Positions 29,201 to 37,897 are shown, counted from the stretch's first letter. The stretch is DNA of 63,588 nucleotides from Bacillota bacterium (GCA_023664625.1 JAMPFD010000014.1:1-63588), one strand, 5' to 3'. Numbers and translations are program-made. The notes: generated by a model from the sequence alone, not told the origin.

Positions 29201-31627
29201 CTGTGCCGCCGCTGTCAGAGTGCCTGTGACCGTAAGGTCCTTCAGTGCATAGTATGTCGCGCCGCTTCCTGAGTACCAAGGCATGAGGATATAGACCTCG
29301 CCGGTCAGCTCCTTGAGGACGTCATCGCCGGAGACATCAACAGAGTTAGTGCAGGTTCCGTTTTCGACATTTGCCGCAAATTCGCCTCCCTCGTACAGGT
29401 AACTTTCGGAGGAGAGGTCTGTCTTGACGATGAACTTGCTTGTCAGCGTGTTCTTCACGCCATAGACATCAGAGAAGAGCTTGGAGATGTTGAGAGAATA
29501 ATTCTCAGGAATGGAGATTTTCACGCCCCAGTAGAATCCGTCGACATAGTTGTCCTTGACTGCTGTCTTCTGTGCTGCGGAATAGTTGCGCCAGCCTGTC
29601 GGGACGGTATATGTCGGAGTTGCGGAACCGTGTTTCATAACCTGGTCCTTTCCCTGGCTGTCAACAGTGGAGATGTTTGTCACGGTGATTGAGGCAGAAC
29701 TGCTTGCCGCATTCTCCGTTCCGTCGGCAAAAGCCGTTCCGTTCATCTCGCGTGTGAGTCCGAATGTGATGTCTTCGGTCTTTGGCGTGGAGATGTCCGT
29801 TGCCATACCCTCTATGGTCATGTCCTTGAGGCAGATTGTTTTCCCGTTTGCGGCAGAGCCGTAGTATGGGTAAATGCGCACATAGAGTGTCTCGCCGTCT
29901 GCGATTGTCACGACAGGCACTGTGGAGACGAGGTATGCCTTGTTGGATGTCATGCTTGTCTGCCACAGGAAGTTGGTGGTGTTCTGCTCGTTTGTGGGGA
30001 AATCCGGACTTGTGCTGTAGTAAGCCTTGAACCTCATGCCGTTGCCGCCGGCTCCTCCGACATAGAACTGAATCTTGCTGATGGCAATCTCTATGTCGGC
30101 CGGTGCGGTCATGCCGAACTGTATGTAGCGGCTGCTGTTCTCGTCTTCCTCGCCGGCAGGCCAGTTGTTCCCTTCGATGCAGTTGCGCTGGACTCTCGGA
30201 TTCTGGCCTTCGTATTCCGTGCCGCTCCAGTCGGCATTGGCGTTCATGGTGTTGTAATCCTTTGTGTACATATTATTATATGTCTCAGGGAGGGCGTTGC
30301 ACGGGCCGGTCACCGTGAAGTCGGTATTTGCGGAAAGTTCATAGAATACCTTCACAGGTGTGCCTCCTTCGAGGGAAATCGCTTCTGCCGTGAGGGCAAT
30401 CTCGCCGGAGAGTGTGCCGCAGGATGCTGTGAGTGTCCCTGCGATTGTTCCCTTGGAAGTTACGTCAAGCTTTACGTAGAGAGTCTGAATGAGAGTGGAT
30501 CCTGTATAGGATACCGTGGCTGTTGTTGAGAAACTCTTGCCGTCGGTGGACACAAGGAAGCCGCCTGTCGTGGTGAACGTGAATGTTCCCGTAGGGTTGG
30601 CAAGGGAGAACGCGGATACGTTGATGGCTTTTGTCAGCGACTGGCCCACGTATGCCTTGCCGAGGTCTCCTGTTGTAGGTGAGAATGTGATTTCGGAAGA
30701 GAGAATCGTGTTGTCGGCCAGGAGTTTGAGCACGGACTTCTTCTTTGTGTCTGTCTCGGAGTTGTACTGGTCTCTGACAAGCTGTGCGAACTGGCGCGCT
30801 ATGAGTGTCGCACCGAACGGTGACGGATGGGTTCCGTCTCCCGTCCATCCTTTGGAGTCGTCTGTCACGCAGAAGATATTCTCGTTACAGTAGCTCTCGT
30901 CGAAGTTTTCATACATAGTCTTCGTTGCCGTAGTGAGGTCTATGTACGGGACATCATCATATGAGTCGGCAACCTTCTTGGCCTGAAGCGGGTAGTTCAT
31001 GGAGCCGTCATCGGATGACATGCCCTGATAGTTCGGAGTATAGATGCCGCCCTCCAGTCTGTCGAACTTCTGCCACAGGTTATGCTGTCCCGCGGCACTG
31101 ATTGATTTGCCGGAGAAATACTTGCGGCAGATGGCGCCCACCACGATGGGTTTCGCTCCGGCGGCCTTTGCCTCGTCGATGTACGCCTTGATGTAGGTCG
31201 GGTAGGTCTTTGAGGGATGCGTTCCGCGGTACTTGTTGGAATAGTCCCAGTCCGAAGGCTGGCTTCCCGGGTTGGATTTGAAGAAGTCATTGAGTTCGTC
31301 GCCGTCAGCTCCGCCGCACTTCTCGTCGTTGTGCGCGAACTGGATGATGACAATGTCGCCTTCCTTTACTTGCGGTTTGACGGTCGGCCAGAAAGCAGTC
31401 TCCAGGTAGAATGACTTGCTTGACGCTCCTGACTTTGCCTTGTCGATGATTTCCACCTCGTCGGCATTGAAGAATTGCTGGAGCATCTGCGCCCAACCGC
31501 GCTTGTTTCCGTTCTCGTCCTGCATGGCTGCAGTGGAGTCACCGAGTATCCATACCTTGCGTGCCGCCTCGGATGGCAGTGCGGAGAGTAGCAGAAGATA
31601 CATCAGTGAGAGAAAGAGTCTTTTCAT
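26228..31627 (-). CDS. Bifunctional pectin esterase: SGNH acetylesterase + pectin methylesterase
   Basis: An 1,799-residue secreted protein. Signal peptide 1-21. Residues about 25-300 form an SGNH/GDSL esterase like rhamnogalacturonan acetylesterase (WILGDSTAA with the catalytic Ser; HPSPFGA with the catalytic His). Then come Ig-like and beta-sandwich modules (about 310-820), two InlB/bacterial-repeat modules (about 825-985), a beta-sandwich module, and an SbsA-type Ig module (PADNATGISASGKITI). Residues about 1340-1690 are a CE8 pectin methylesterase beta-helix: SYQDTY, GSVDFIYGNG with the catalytic Asp, and LGRPWHEF. The C-terminal tail (GKLYNVAGQPVTK...GKFVNK) looks like a sorting tail. 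The combination removes acetyl and methyl groups from pectin before backbone cleavage. It has its own promoter and lies downstream of a propeller-AraC regulator. Confidence 0.93.
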   Translation of the reverse strand: MKRLFLSLMYLLLLSALPSEAARKVWILGDSTAAMQDENGNKRGWAQMLQQFFNADEVEIIDKAKSGASSKSFYLETAFWPTVKPQVKEGDIVIIQFAHNDEKCGGADGDELNDFFKSNPGSQPSDWDYSNKYRGTHPSKTYPTYIKAYIDEAKAAGAKPIVVGAICRKYFSGKSISAAGQHNLWQKFDRLEGGIYTPNYQGMSSDDGSMNYPLQAKKVADSYDDVPYIDLTTATKTMYENFDESYCNENIFCVTDDSKGWTGDGTHPSPFGATLIARQFAQLVRDQYNSETDTKKKSVLKLLADNTILSSEITFSPTTGDLGKAYVGQSLTKAINVSAFSLANPTGTFTFTTTGGFLVSTDGKSFSTTATVSYTGSTLIQTLYVKLDVTSKGTIAGTLTASCGTLSGEIALTAEAISLEGGTPVKVFYELSANTDFTVTGPCNALPETYNNMYTKDYNTMNANADWSGTEYEGQNPRVQRNCIEGNNWPAGEEDENSSRYIQFGMTAPADIEIAISKIQFYVGGAGGNGMRFKAYYSTSPDFPTNEQNTTNFLWQTSMTSNKAYLVSTVPVVTIADGETLYVRIYPYYGSAANGKTICLKDMTIEGMATDISTPKTEDITFGLTREMNGTAFADGTENAASSSASITVTNISTVDSQGKDQVMKHGSATPTYTVPTGWRNYSAAQKTAVKDNYVDGFYWGVKISIPENYSLNISKLFSDVYGVKNTLTSKFIVKTDLSSESYLYEGGEFAANVENGTCTNSVDVSGDDVLKELTGEVYILMPWYSGSGATYYALKDLTVTGTLTAAAQSVKYSLTTSVSPSEAGTIVANPSGSQIKEGKTVTLTAKKNFGYKFRKWTLNGEDYSTEEKISFTMDGDKNFTAVFETIPVYTVKTFVKNDAELSLGSVTLSPDDNGGRYEEGTEVTVTAENSRILNFLKWEDNSTANPRVITVNGDMNITAEYEVQDFIAVFDASKVQSYAYPTTSNYPFPADISWDAERNATAFVAKVADGTPAYTKDGGTPVVRNRIGVVTTGLNGLYQNGYRTTDIAWQYQFSTMKFTAATFVSQMSAKNNADKNYKAQYSLDGKSFADIDGARCETSGSGKITDFTFDIPADALGKEMVYIRITGTGEGTYGSYDVEGTFDGLDYFSHSESGVGNVYVMGTAEVADDDEAPVVTSTIPADNATGISASGKITISYNERIEAGNLVNGAATLDGRELAPTWNTRSVSFEYVALEYGKTYTFSMPKGYVTDKSGNSGEAVTLAFTVMERAKPAARLFDAVVDKSLNIGYGESMAATETMPKQYRYIQDAINDAPAASAKPYLIYIKEGYYDDPNPYFNSSYGTRWTDASMTETERIGGNGKSADGTIKYDDCRIVYVNKPNVHLIGQDTEKVFIASDRQDGGDSKNWQKPWYHVNAGATIEVQTGADGFLMSGITVDNENWTKDGKAGPQALCLNTDADRIVFDGVRARSYQDTYKSNGTYKRAFWNNSTIEGSVDFIYGNGDVWFENTVLDINRDKGGWIVAPNHEKETRWGYVFNNTTITTHYASDPASYSISLGRPWHEFPKTVFLHTKMELTPISGYWSETMGGLPALWAVYDIRDKNGNALHDDLADENGNKVYSDASRKDYYYTDSSGNRVTGESKNWLSPSDIAQYTVENVMAGDRTSNAETGAWNPLFTVEKTGTPKVNVNGNVATWEADDFAICYVVTVNGVPSAFLTDTTFAGNEGDKVSVQSVNEHGILSGMSAEVVLGSSTGITDVEASGNVRDMESGKLYNVAGQPVTKSAKGIVIKKGGKFVNK

Positions 31628-31760
31628 GATGCTGTTAGTTGATTTAGTTAAACAATAAAAAAATATGGTTGTTGGTTTGGGGTTTTTGCTTGTCGGAATG
31701 GGGATTTTGGTTTTAGGTCGCGGAGTTTAGGCTTTATATTGCGGGATGTCCTTCATGTTG

Positions 31761-31768
31761 CAAAATTA
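31761..31768 (-). promoter_or_regulatory. Promoter -7 box of pectin esterase gene
   Basis: TAatTTTG on the minus strand, 134 bp before the start codon. No TTTG is present at -33, as expected for an activator-dependent promoter; the adjacent AraC-type regulator is a candidate activator. Confidence 0.6.
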
Positions 31769-31870
31769 CAGTCTTTGTGCATATTGTGAGGGGAAAGTTT
31801 TTTCATTTGGGTGAAAAAATGAATCAAAGTGGGTGAAACACTATGGAAACGGGGAGTTTTTGTACGTAAA

Positions 31871-31912
31871 AAGGCAATCTTTCGTATCATGAAAGATTGC
31901 CTTCGGTTTTTT
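31871..31912. terminator. Bidirectional terminator between regulator and esterase
   Basis: Perfect 13-nt arms AAGGCAATCTTTC / GAAAGATTGCCTT (31871-31883, 31891-31903), a 7-nt loop, and T-tracts on both sides. It separates the regulator transcript from the esterase gene. Confidence 0.8.
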
Positions 31913-32017
31913 GATGGCGGTTGGATAATAGCCTTGTCCTGTTTCGTTTTGCAGTTTTTGTTTTGTCTTTTTGCTGTTGTTCATAAACAAATGCTTCCCA
32001 TGTTACCGGAGATAAGC

Positions 32018-34378
32018 TCAGTCTCTCAGCTCACGTGGCGTTTTCCCTGTTGAGGCTTTGATGCATTTCGCGAAATACTTAGGATCGGAAAAGCCGCAGA
32101 GGTAGGCTATCTCGGAAACTGGTTTCGTTGTTTCTTTCAACAGCTTCACGGCGCGTTTCATGCGTGCTTCCTTGAGGAAATCGGCAGGAGTGACACCGAG
32201 AAGCTGGCGCATCTTCCTGTTCAGGCCTGAGCGGCTGACGGCTGTGGCGGCGGCAATGTCGTTGATGCTGATGTCGCTGTTGGAGATGTTTTTCTCAATA
32301 AAGTCTGTCAGTTTATGCATGAAAGCCTCGTCTTCTTCCGAGAGGCGTGGTGCAATGACTATCGGTTCATGCGGCTTATCCTCCTGTATTTGCTCTGTAT
32401 TATCCGTCTTGTTCTTATGTTCAAGCAGCTGCAGGTATGCTTCCAAGGTCTCTTTGCGCCGCTTCTCGAGGTTGCGGACGTAGAATGCGGCATAGGTGAT
32501 GAGAGCAATGCATATTGCGATGACAGCCGAAACGAGAAGTTTTCCGTACCAAGTCTCGAAGAATGTCGGTTCGACTATTATTGTAACCTTTCGCACATTG
32601 TCTGTCCATTGGCCGAGAGCGTTGGTGGAACGTATCGTCAGTGTATGTGTTCCGGCATCCATGTCCCGGAAGTCTATGCTGTTTGCGGTAGTCGGATGGC
32701 TCCAGATGCTGTCATTGTCAAGTTTCGTGGAGTAACGGATGTAACGGTTGCCGGTAAGGTCGAGGGCTGCGAAAGTGAGTGAGAAATCCCGTTGTGATGG
32801 TGAAATGTTGATGGTGTCGCTGTACTCTATGGCATAGTCTGCAGGCATGTCTGCGGTGCGCAGCTGTGTCAGTACGATAGGTGGGGTGTACTCTGCCTTG
32901 AGGAGCGCACCAGAGGGTACTGTCAAGGCTCCTGTATGCAGTGACAGTATGAGTCTGTCTTTATCAAGGACAATGGGCTCGGCATCGGAGAATAGCAGGC
33001 TTTCGCCCCAGAAAGACTTGCTGTAGTTCTCTATATGATGCAGCTCCGGGTCAAGGGTCGCCACCATATTGTTGCACTGTATGAGCAGCTTGCCGTCGGG
33101 GAGTGAGATGCAGGCCATTGTGACATCTGTGCCCATGCCGTTCTCTGTATTATAATGTTTGAATGAGAACTTGCCGGCATGGAGGTCTGTTGTCAGCAAT
33201 TGGTTAAGTCCGCCGCTCTCTGTGGTGACGAATATGCGTCCTTTTTTGTCACGGATGACGTTCATCGTGGCATTGTCTGAAAGACTTTCTTTGCGCCGTG
33301 CCTCCCTTGCGTGCATGCACCATCGGATCTTTTCCGTTGGCTTGTATATATTGTCAGCGACAAGAAGCCCTTTTGTCGTAGTGGCAAGCATGGTGCCGTC
33401 GTCAAGTATAAGAAGTCTTCTTACACGCAGTCCGTCCGTGGCTTTTACGGCCGTTACCGTTGGACGTTGTCCGCTTCCTGATGTTTTTTTTGCCGGAGTG
33501 ACAATGCTTATGCCTCCGACGTGTGTGGCTACCCATATTCTTCCTGCCCTGTCCTCTTTCAGATCGTAAATATCAGGGGAACTGATGCCGTCGATTTTTT
33601 CAAGACTTTGTCCTTGCAGGCGGAACAGCCCGTGAGGCTTTGTGCCTATCCATAGTGTGCCGCGGCTGTCATCGCACATGCAATAGACGGGGAGAAAGTC
33701 AGTGGGCGAGGAGTGAAGCCTGCCGTCTGCTCCCATGTATCCTGCCAGTTGCATGGCAGGAGTGAACATTGCCAGGCGTCCGTCCTTGGTCCCGAACCAA
33801 ATGTTTCCTTTGCGGTCACGGTGCAGAACCCGCACTATAGAAGGGCTGACTCCGTTGATACGCTGCCATTTCCGTATGTGTCTCGTCTTTCTCAGAAAAC
33901 CGTTTTCTGTCACTTGCCAGCGGATTCCCCTGTTGTCTGTGAAATCTCCGCAACGGCTTCCGTGCTGTTTGAACACCTGTCGTGCCTTATTTGCAGTGTT
34001 GCCTGTGACGGGTATGAATCTTGATGTCCTTACATTGAACAGGAATACGTCATAGTCGACGAGGCAGTAGATGTTCCCCGAGGCGGTTCCGGGTGTCACT
34101 TCATAGTCGAGTACGATATTACGGAACCTGTCACTGTTCATGTCGTTGCCGTCGCCGGGCTTCGCCTTGAATGCCACAAAGTCGTAGCCGTCAAAGCGGT
34201 AGAGGCCGTTCCACGATGACAGCCACAGGAATCCCCGCCTGTCCTGTAGTATCTGTGTGACATGTTGGTGGGAGATGTCCGATATGCCGTCAAGGTTGTC
34301 GGTCACAAAACTGTCCTCCTGCATTCCGAAGGCATTGCAGGAGAGTAGTGTGAACAGCAGGAAAAGTAGGCGTGACAT
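32018..34378 (-). CDS. Propeller-sensor AraC regulator without kinase
   Basis: A 786-residue protein with signal peptide (MSRLLFLLFTLLSCNAFG), a periplasmic beta-propeller of the two-component-regulator type (GFLWLSSWNGLYRFDGYDF, KGNIWFGTKDGRLAMF, GTLWIGTKPHGLFRL, GRIWVATHVGGISI), a Y_Y_Y-like Ig domain (about residues 510-605), one membrane helix (LLVSAVIAICIALITYAAF, about 615), a charged coiled segment and a C-terminal AraC-type DNA-binding domain (DISINDIAAATAVSRSGLNRK, then VSEIAYLCGFSDPKYFAKC). Hybrid two-component sensors of this layout normally carry histidine kinase, ATPase and receiver domains between membrane and AraC domain; none are present here. It therefore looks like a one-component membrane regulator. 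It lies just upstream of the pectin esterase gene, its likely target. Confidence 0.88.
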   Translation of the reverse strand: MSRLLFLLFTLLSCNAFGMQEDSFVTDNLDGISDISHQHVTQILQDRRGFLWLSSWNGLYRFDGYDFVAFKAKPGDGNDMNSDRFRNIVLDYEVTPGTASGNIYCLVDYDVFLFNVRTSRFIPVTGNTANKARQVFKQHGSRCGDFTDNRGIRWQVTENGFLRKTRHIRKWQRINGVSPSIVRVLHRDRKGNIWFGTKDGRLAMFTPAMQLAGYMGADGRLHSSPTDFLPVYCMCDDSRGTLWIGTKPHGLFRLQGQSLEKIDGISSPDIYDLKEDRAGRIWVATHVGGISIVTPAKKTSGSGQRPTVTAVKATDGLRVRRLLILDDGTMLATTTKGLLVADNIYKPTEKIRWCMHAREARRKESLSDNATMNVIRDKKGRIFVTTESGGLNQLLTTDLHAGKFSFKHYNTENGMGTDVTMACISLPDGKLLIQCNNMVATLDPELHHIENYSKSFWGESLLFSDAEPIVLDKDRLILSLHTGALTVPSGALLKAEYTPPIVLTQLRTADMPADYAIEYSDTINISPSQRDFSLTFAALDLTGNRYIRYSTKLDNDSIWSHPTTANSIDFRDMDAGTHTLTIRSTNALGQWTDNVRKVTIIVEPTFFETWYGKLLVSAVIAICIALITYAAFYVRNLEKRRKETLEAYLQLLEHKNKTDNTEQIQEDKPHEPIVIAPRLSEEDEAFMHKLTDFIEKNISNSDISINDIAAATAVSRSGLNRKMRQLLGVTPADFLKEARMKRAVKLLKETTKPVSEIAYLCGFSDPKYFAKCIKASTGKTPRELRD

Positions 34379-34406
34379 TGTTGACTGGAAGCTTTATGAA
34401 TGAAAG

Positions 34407-34452
34407 AATCCTGTATGACGGACTCTGCCTGAAAGTCTCGTCATACAGGATT
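34407..34452. terminator. Terminator between nuclease and regulator genes
   Basis: Perfect 14-nt arms (34407-34420, 34439-34452) with an 18-nt loop, immediately beyond the stop codon of the endonuclease I family gene on the minus strand. Confidence 0.7.
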
Positions 34453-34463
34453 ATGGCTGGTAT

Positions 34464-35975
34464 TTATTTTACAACGACCTTTCGCCCGTTATATATGTAT
34501 ATGCCCGGACGGGTAGGCGACGAGCCGATTTTCTGTCCGTTAATGTTGTAATAGACATCTGCCGTGACACCGCAGGTCTCGGTTGTGGTAATGGCTGTTG
34601 ATGCCGGAACGAAAACTTTTATATTATCAATGAAGGCGCGCTTCGCAGTTGTGGCGATTGTCAGCTGCGGATTGGCTGAAACCTTGTCAAAGGTGAAAGT
34701 CATATTTTCGAAGTTGTCGTTTCTTGTCGCTGTATATTCGCCGGTCTGTGGAGAGCATCCTGTCATGGTGACTTGTATGTCTCCCTCCACGGATGTCCAG
34801 CCCTTGATGTCGAAAGTGACGCAGAGCTTGCCGCCAGGGAACTTGATTATTCCTGCTTTTGTCTGTAATGAGCCTGGCTTGGAGCTTGTACCAAGCTTTA
34901 CAGCTCCGCCCGCACACCAGCCTGAGGTTGCTGCTATGCTGTCATTGCCGTTCCATGATGTGCCTGTGTTGGAAAAGTCTCCCTCTGTGATGCAGCTGAA
35001 ATCCTCAGTGTAGAGTACTGTCCCCTCGATGACAGGCTTGTCAGGGTCAGGATTCTCTGGTATGTCAGGATCTGTCGGCTCTCCTCCCTGCCCCGGCTGA
35101 TAGTCGGCATAGCGGTCATCATCGGCACAGGATGTAATGGCTGTGTATGGGTCAAAAGCCACGTTTATGCTGTCTCCCCATACATATTCGGATAGGGTCG
35201 GGAAATCAATGAAAAGGTTTCGGTTCCCCTGGAGGGAATAAACAGCCTCGTTTCTGTCAACTTCCGTCTGTGAGACCTTGTCCTTTCGTGACCATTCGAG
35301 ATACAGTTTGTATGCCCATTCCTGAAGAGTAGGCCAGTCGTTGTTCTCGAGCTGCTGCAGTCCCTGTGTACCCTGCCATGTCAGGTTCTGATATATTGTT
35401 GCCATATAGAAGTATGTACGGCAGAAATCACCTTTCCATTCATCGTTGGGCTCGCACAGTTGTATGGTCCCGTTCTTGCCGGCAGAGCCTGTTCCCACTT
35501 TCTCATAACCGTTGAGAATACTTGGGTTGGTCACCTTGCCCATAGGATAGTTGCTCTTCTTTGAATTGTCTTCAGAGGGTGAAGGATAGAGATGGAACAG
35601 GTCTTGGTAAGCATTGTTCTTGCTTCCTCCCCACCAAGATTTAGGGAAAGAGTGCTCGATGTTCATTCCGGAGATTACGGAGCCTTTGCTCCCGAAGTAG
35701 TATGTGCCGGCACTATAACGGTTGACACACTGGTTGGTTGACGCAATACGGTCTGTGGTATAGAAGCCTCCCCATGTATTTCCGCTGCCACTTCCGTAAG
35801 AAATGATATTCTTAGGTTGGCTGATTCTGTAGATTTTTGATTTCAGGTCTGCCTTTTTCAGACCTTTAAGGCTCTTGGCATATTCTGCCAGCCCTTTCCT
35901 GTCAAGGCTGTAAGCAGGAGCGGCGCATACGACGGCAAGTGCCAGCACTGCGATTGATGTTATCAGTTTCTTCAT
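34464..35975 (-). CDS. Secreted endonuclease I-family nuclease
   Basis: A 503-residue secreted nuclease with a type I signal peptide (ending near APAYS). The endonuclease I (EndA/Vvn) domain covers about residues 25-285, with the active-site segment NIEHSFPKSWWGG near residue 108, DLFHLYPS and the metal-site Asn in KKSNYPMG. An acidic linker (DPDIPENPDPDKPV) joins a beta-sandwich module (about 315-455) and a short C-terminal tail (VYYNINGQKIG...GRKVVVK) of the kind used as a sorting or anchoring signal by Prevotella type IX secretion. It should cut DNA, and in some relatives RNA, outside the cell. Own promoter at 36001-36031 and terminator at 34407. Confidence 0.92.
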   Translation of the reverse strand: MKKLITSIAVLALAVVCAAPAYSLDRKGLAEYAKSLKGLKKADLKSKIYRISQPKNIISYGSGSGNTWGGFYTTDRIASTNQCVNRYSAGTYYFGSKGSVISGMNIEHSFPKSWWGGSKNNAYQDLFHLYPSPSEDNSKKSNYPMGKVTNPSILNGYEKVGTGSAGKNGTIQLCEPNDEWKGDFCRTYFYMATIYQNLTWQGTQGLQQLENNDWPTLQEWAYKLYLEWSRKDKVSQTEVDRNEAVYSLQGNRNLFIDFPTLSEYVWGDSINVAFDPYTAITSCADDDRYADYQPGQGGEPTDPDIPENPDPDKPVIEGTVLYTEDFSCITEGDFSNTGTSWNGNDSIAATSGWCAGGAVKLGTSSKPGSLQTKAGIIKFPGGKLCVTFDIKGWTSVEGDIQVTMTGCSPQTGEYTATRNDNFENMTFTFDKVSANPQLTIATTAKRAFIDNIKVFVPASTAITTTETCGVTADVYYNINGQKIGSSPTRPGIYIYNGRKVVVK

Positions 35976-36000
35976 TACATGTTAGTTTTTATTTTCCCCG

Positions 36001-36031
36001 CAAAGTTACGGTTTTATTATGATAAAACAAA
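36001..36031 (-). promoter_or_regulatory. Promoter of endonuclease I-family gene
   Basis: TTTG (36031-36028), a 19-bp spacer and TAacTTTG (36008-36001) on the minus strand, 26 bp before the start codon. Confidence 0.75.
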
Positions 36032-36204
36032 ATCATTCTTGATGTTTCTTGCCTTTTGCGTCAGAAAGTGTCATTATTTATACAATATGCTTTGTGAATC
36101 ATGTTAAATAAGTCTTGCTTGATGTATGTCTATTGCGCTTTTTTCTTTTGGTTAATTAATACTAATAAGGAATATATGTGCCATTATAAGCGAAAGGAAA
36201 ACTG

Positions 36205-36212
36205 TAATTTTG
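36205..36212 (+). promoter_or_regulatory. Promoter -7 box of third RND operon
   Basis: TAatTTTG, 39 bp before the ATG at 36251. It lies inside an upstream in-frame extension of the tolC-like ORF, which argues that the extension is not translated. Confidence 0.65.
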
Positions 36213-36250
36213 CACTGAGTTTTGTAATTATAAAGATTAATATAGGTTTT

Positions 36251-37561
36251 ATGAAGAAAATTCTTTTGTTATTCATGTCTCTGCAAATGTGTCTGACCGG
36301 CATGTCGGCACAGGAGGCAATGCTCGACATTAACCTTCGGAAGGCGATAGAGATTGCCGTTGCCGAGAATCCTACGATAAAGATTGCAGACAAGGAAATC
36401 GAGTTGAAGAAGATAGCTGACAAGGAGGCTTGGCAGGCACTTCTGCCTACTGTCACTGCTGATTTGGCGCTCAATCACAGCATCACCGTGGCGGCAATGA
36501 AGACGCAGATGGGTGAATTCAAGATGGGTGTTGACGGCACTACAACCGCGACCGGTACGGCAACGCTTGCCGTTCCTGTCTTTGCACCGGCTGTTTATCA
36601 GAACATGAAGTTGACAAAGCAGGATATTCTTCTTGCTCAGGAGAAGGCACGGTCTTCCCGTCTGAGTCTTGTGAATCAGGTGACAAAGGCTTATTATTCG
36701 GCTCTTCTTGCCAAGGACAGCTATGAAGTGATGCAACGCAGCTACAAGACGTCAAAGGAGAATTTTGAAGACGTGGACAAGAAGTACCAGGCCGGACGTG
36801 TAAGTGAGTATGACAAAATATCCGCCGAGGTGCAGATGCGTGCCATGAACTCAAGTGTTGTAAGTGCTGAGACAGGCTTGAACCTTGCCGTTCTCCAGCT
36901 GAAGGTGCTGATGGGCATCAATACCGATATCAATGTGAATATTCAGGATTCACTCCGCTCATACGAATCTGTGCTGACTCTTGCCAATGCTGAGCCTAAT
37001 ATGGAGGAAATAGAGAATAATTCCGCCATCAAGCAGCTTGATCTGAACAAGGCTATCCTTGAGCGTTCGCGCAAGACTCTGCGCACGAACTTCATGCCAA
37101 CGGTGACCGCTTCGCTGTCAGGGCAGTACTCTTCCTACTCCAATTCCAACTGGAATGTGTTCGGATACAAGTACTCCCCAAGCTCAACTCTGGTGATTTC
37201 CGCAAGCATTCCTATTTTCAGGGCAAGCAACTGGACAAAGCTACAGTCCAACCGTGTACAAATCGCACAGCTTGCCGATACGCGTAAGGATACGGAGCGC
37301 CAGCTTTCAATGGCTGCGCAGAGCTACCGCCGGAACATGATAAAGACAATAACCAAGCTTGAATCTGACCGTGAAGCTGTCAAGCAGGCAGACAAGGCGG
37401 TGAGCATCTCAAGCAAGCGTTATGATGTGGGCCGTGGGACCATCCTTGAACTCAACCAGAGTGAGACAGCTCTTGTACAGGCAGAACTGACGTATAATCA
37501 GAGTATTTACGACTATCTGTCAAACAAGGCTGACCTTGACTATACCCTTGGTCGTGAATGA
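36251..37561 (+). CDS. TolC-family outer-membrane factor (third RND operon)
   Basis: A 436-residue TolC-type channel with signal peptide (MKKILLLFMSLQMCLTGMSAQ) and two helical hairpins; typical segments are INLRKAIEIAVAENPTIKIA-like at the start of the mature protein, YHKY-type spacing (KKYQAGRVSEYD) and FMPTVTASLSGQYSSYSN in the second half. The open frame extends back to 36101, but the ATG at 36251 gives a clean signal peptide and lies just after the promoter. It is the first gene of an operon whose next two genes are broken, so this intact channel may have lost its own pump. Confidence 0.88.
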   Translation: MKKILLLFMSLQMCLTGMSAQEAMLDINLRKAIEIAVAENPTIKIADKEIELKKIADKEAWQALLPTVTADLALNHSITVAAMKTQMGEFKMGVDGTTTATGTATLAVPVFAPAVYQNMKLTKQDILLAQEKARSSRLSLVNQVTKAYYSALLAKDSYEVMQRSYKTSKENFEDVDKKYQAGRVSEYDKISAEVQMRAMNSSVVSAETGLNLAVLQLKVLMGINTDINVNIQDSLRSYESVLTLANAEPNMEEIENNSAIKQLDLNKAILERSRKTLRTNFMPTVTASLSGQYSSYSNSNWNVFGYKYSPSSTLVISASIPIFRASNWTKLQSNRVQIAQLADTRKDTERQLSMAAQSYRRNMIKTITKLESDREAVKQADKAVSISSKRYDVGRGTILELNQSETALVQAELTYNQSIYDYLSNKADLDYTLGRE

Positions 37562-37603
37562 TAAGGCTCCTATTATAATAAAATGAAAACAGAAACATAC
37601 GAT

Positions 37604-37897
37604 ATGATGAAGAAATATTTTATTCTCGCTGCAGCAACATTGGTAATGGCAAGCTGTGGAAACAAGAACAAAGAGGTGGAAGTCGTTGCCGATGAGTTGC
37701 CGGAGGTTAGACTGGCTACGGTGCATAGCGATGTCATTCCGCAGACAGAGACTTACACTGCCGTGGTTGAGAGCGACGTGAAGAACAACATCTCGCCTAA
37801 TGTGGCTTACCGTATAGAGAGAGTTCTCGTTGATGTCGGCGACAAAGTGAGCAAGGGTCAGATGGTCGTCCAGCTAACGGCACCCAGGGCGCCATGA
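37604..37897 (+). pseudogene. Truncated RND adaptor (deletion remnant)
   Basis: The first 90 or so residues of a membrane fusion lipoprotein (lipobox VMASC; SPNVAYRIERVLVDVGDKVSKGQMVVQL, seen in short pieces) are followed by a few out-of-frame residues and a stop. A normal adaptor has about 340-380 residues, so the coiled hairpin, barrel and proximal domains are missing. The break falls at about 37873-37877, where the sequence changes directly into RND pump sequence in another frame. ATGs at 37583 and 37607 are alternative starts. It cannot work as an adaptor. Confidence 0.85.

Larger units (their letters stand above)
31628..32017. other. Intergenic region between esterase and regulator
   Basis: 390 bp with no gene; it contains the esterase promoter and the bidirectional terminator at 31871-31912. 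The leader of about 120 nt is otherwise featureless. Confidence 0.55.

Noticed and set aside
36101..36250. 50-residue N-terminal extension of the tolC-like gene
   Set aside because: The extension contains the promoter and no family residues; the ATG at 36251 gives a clean signal peptide.
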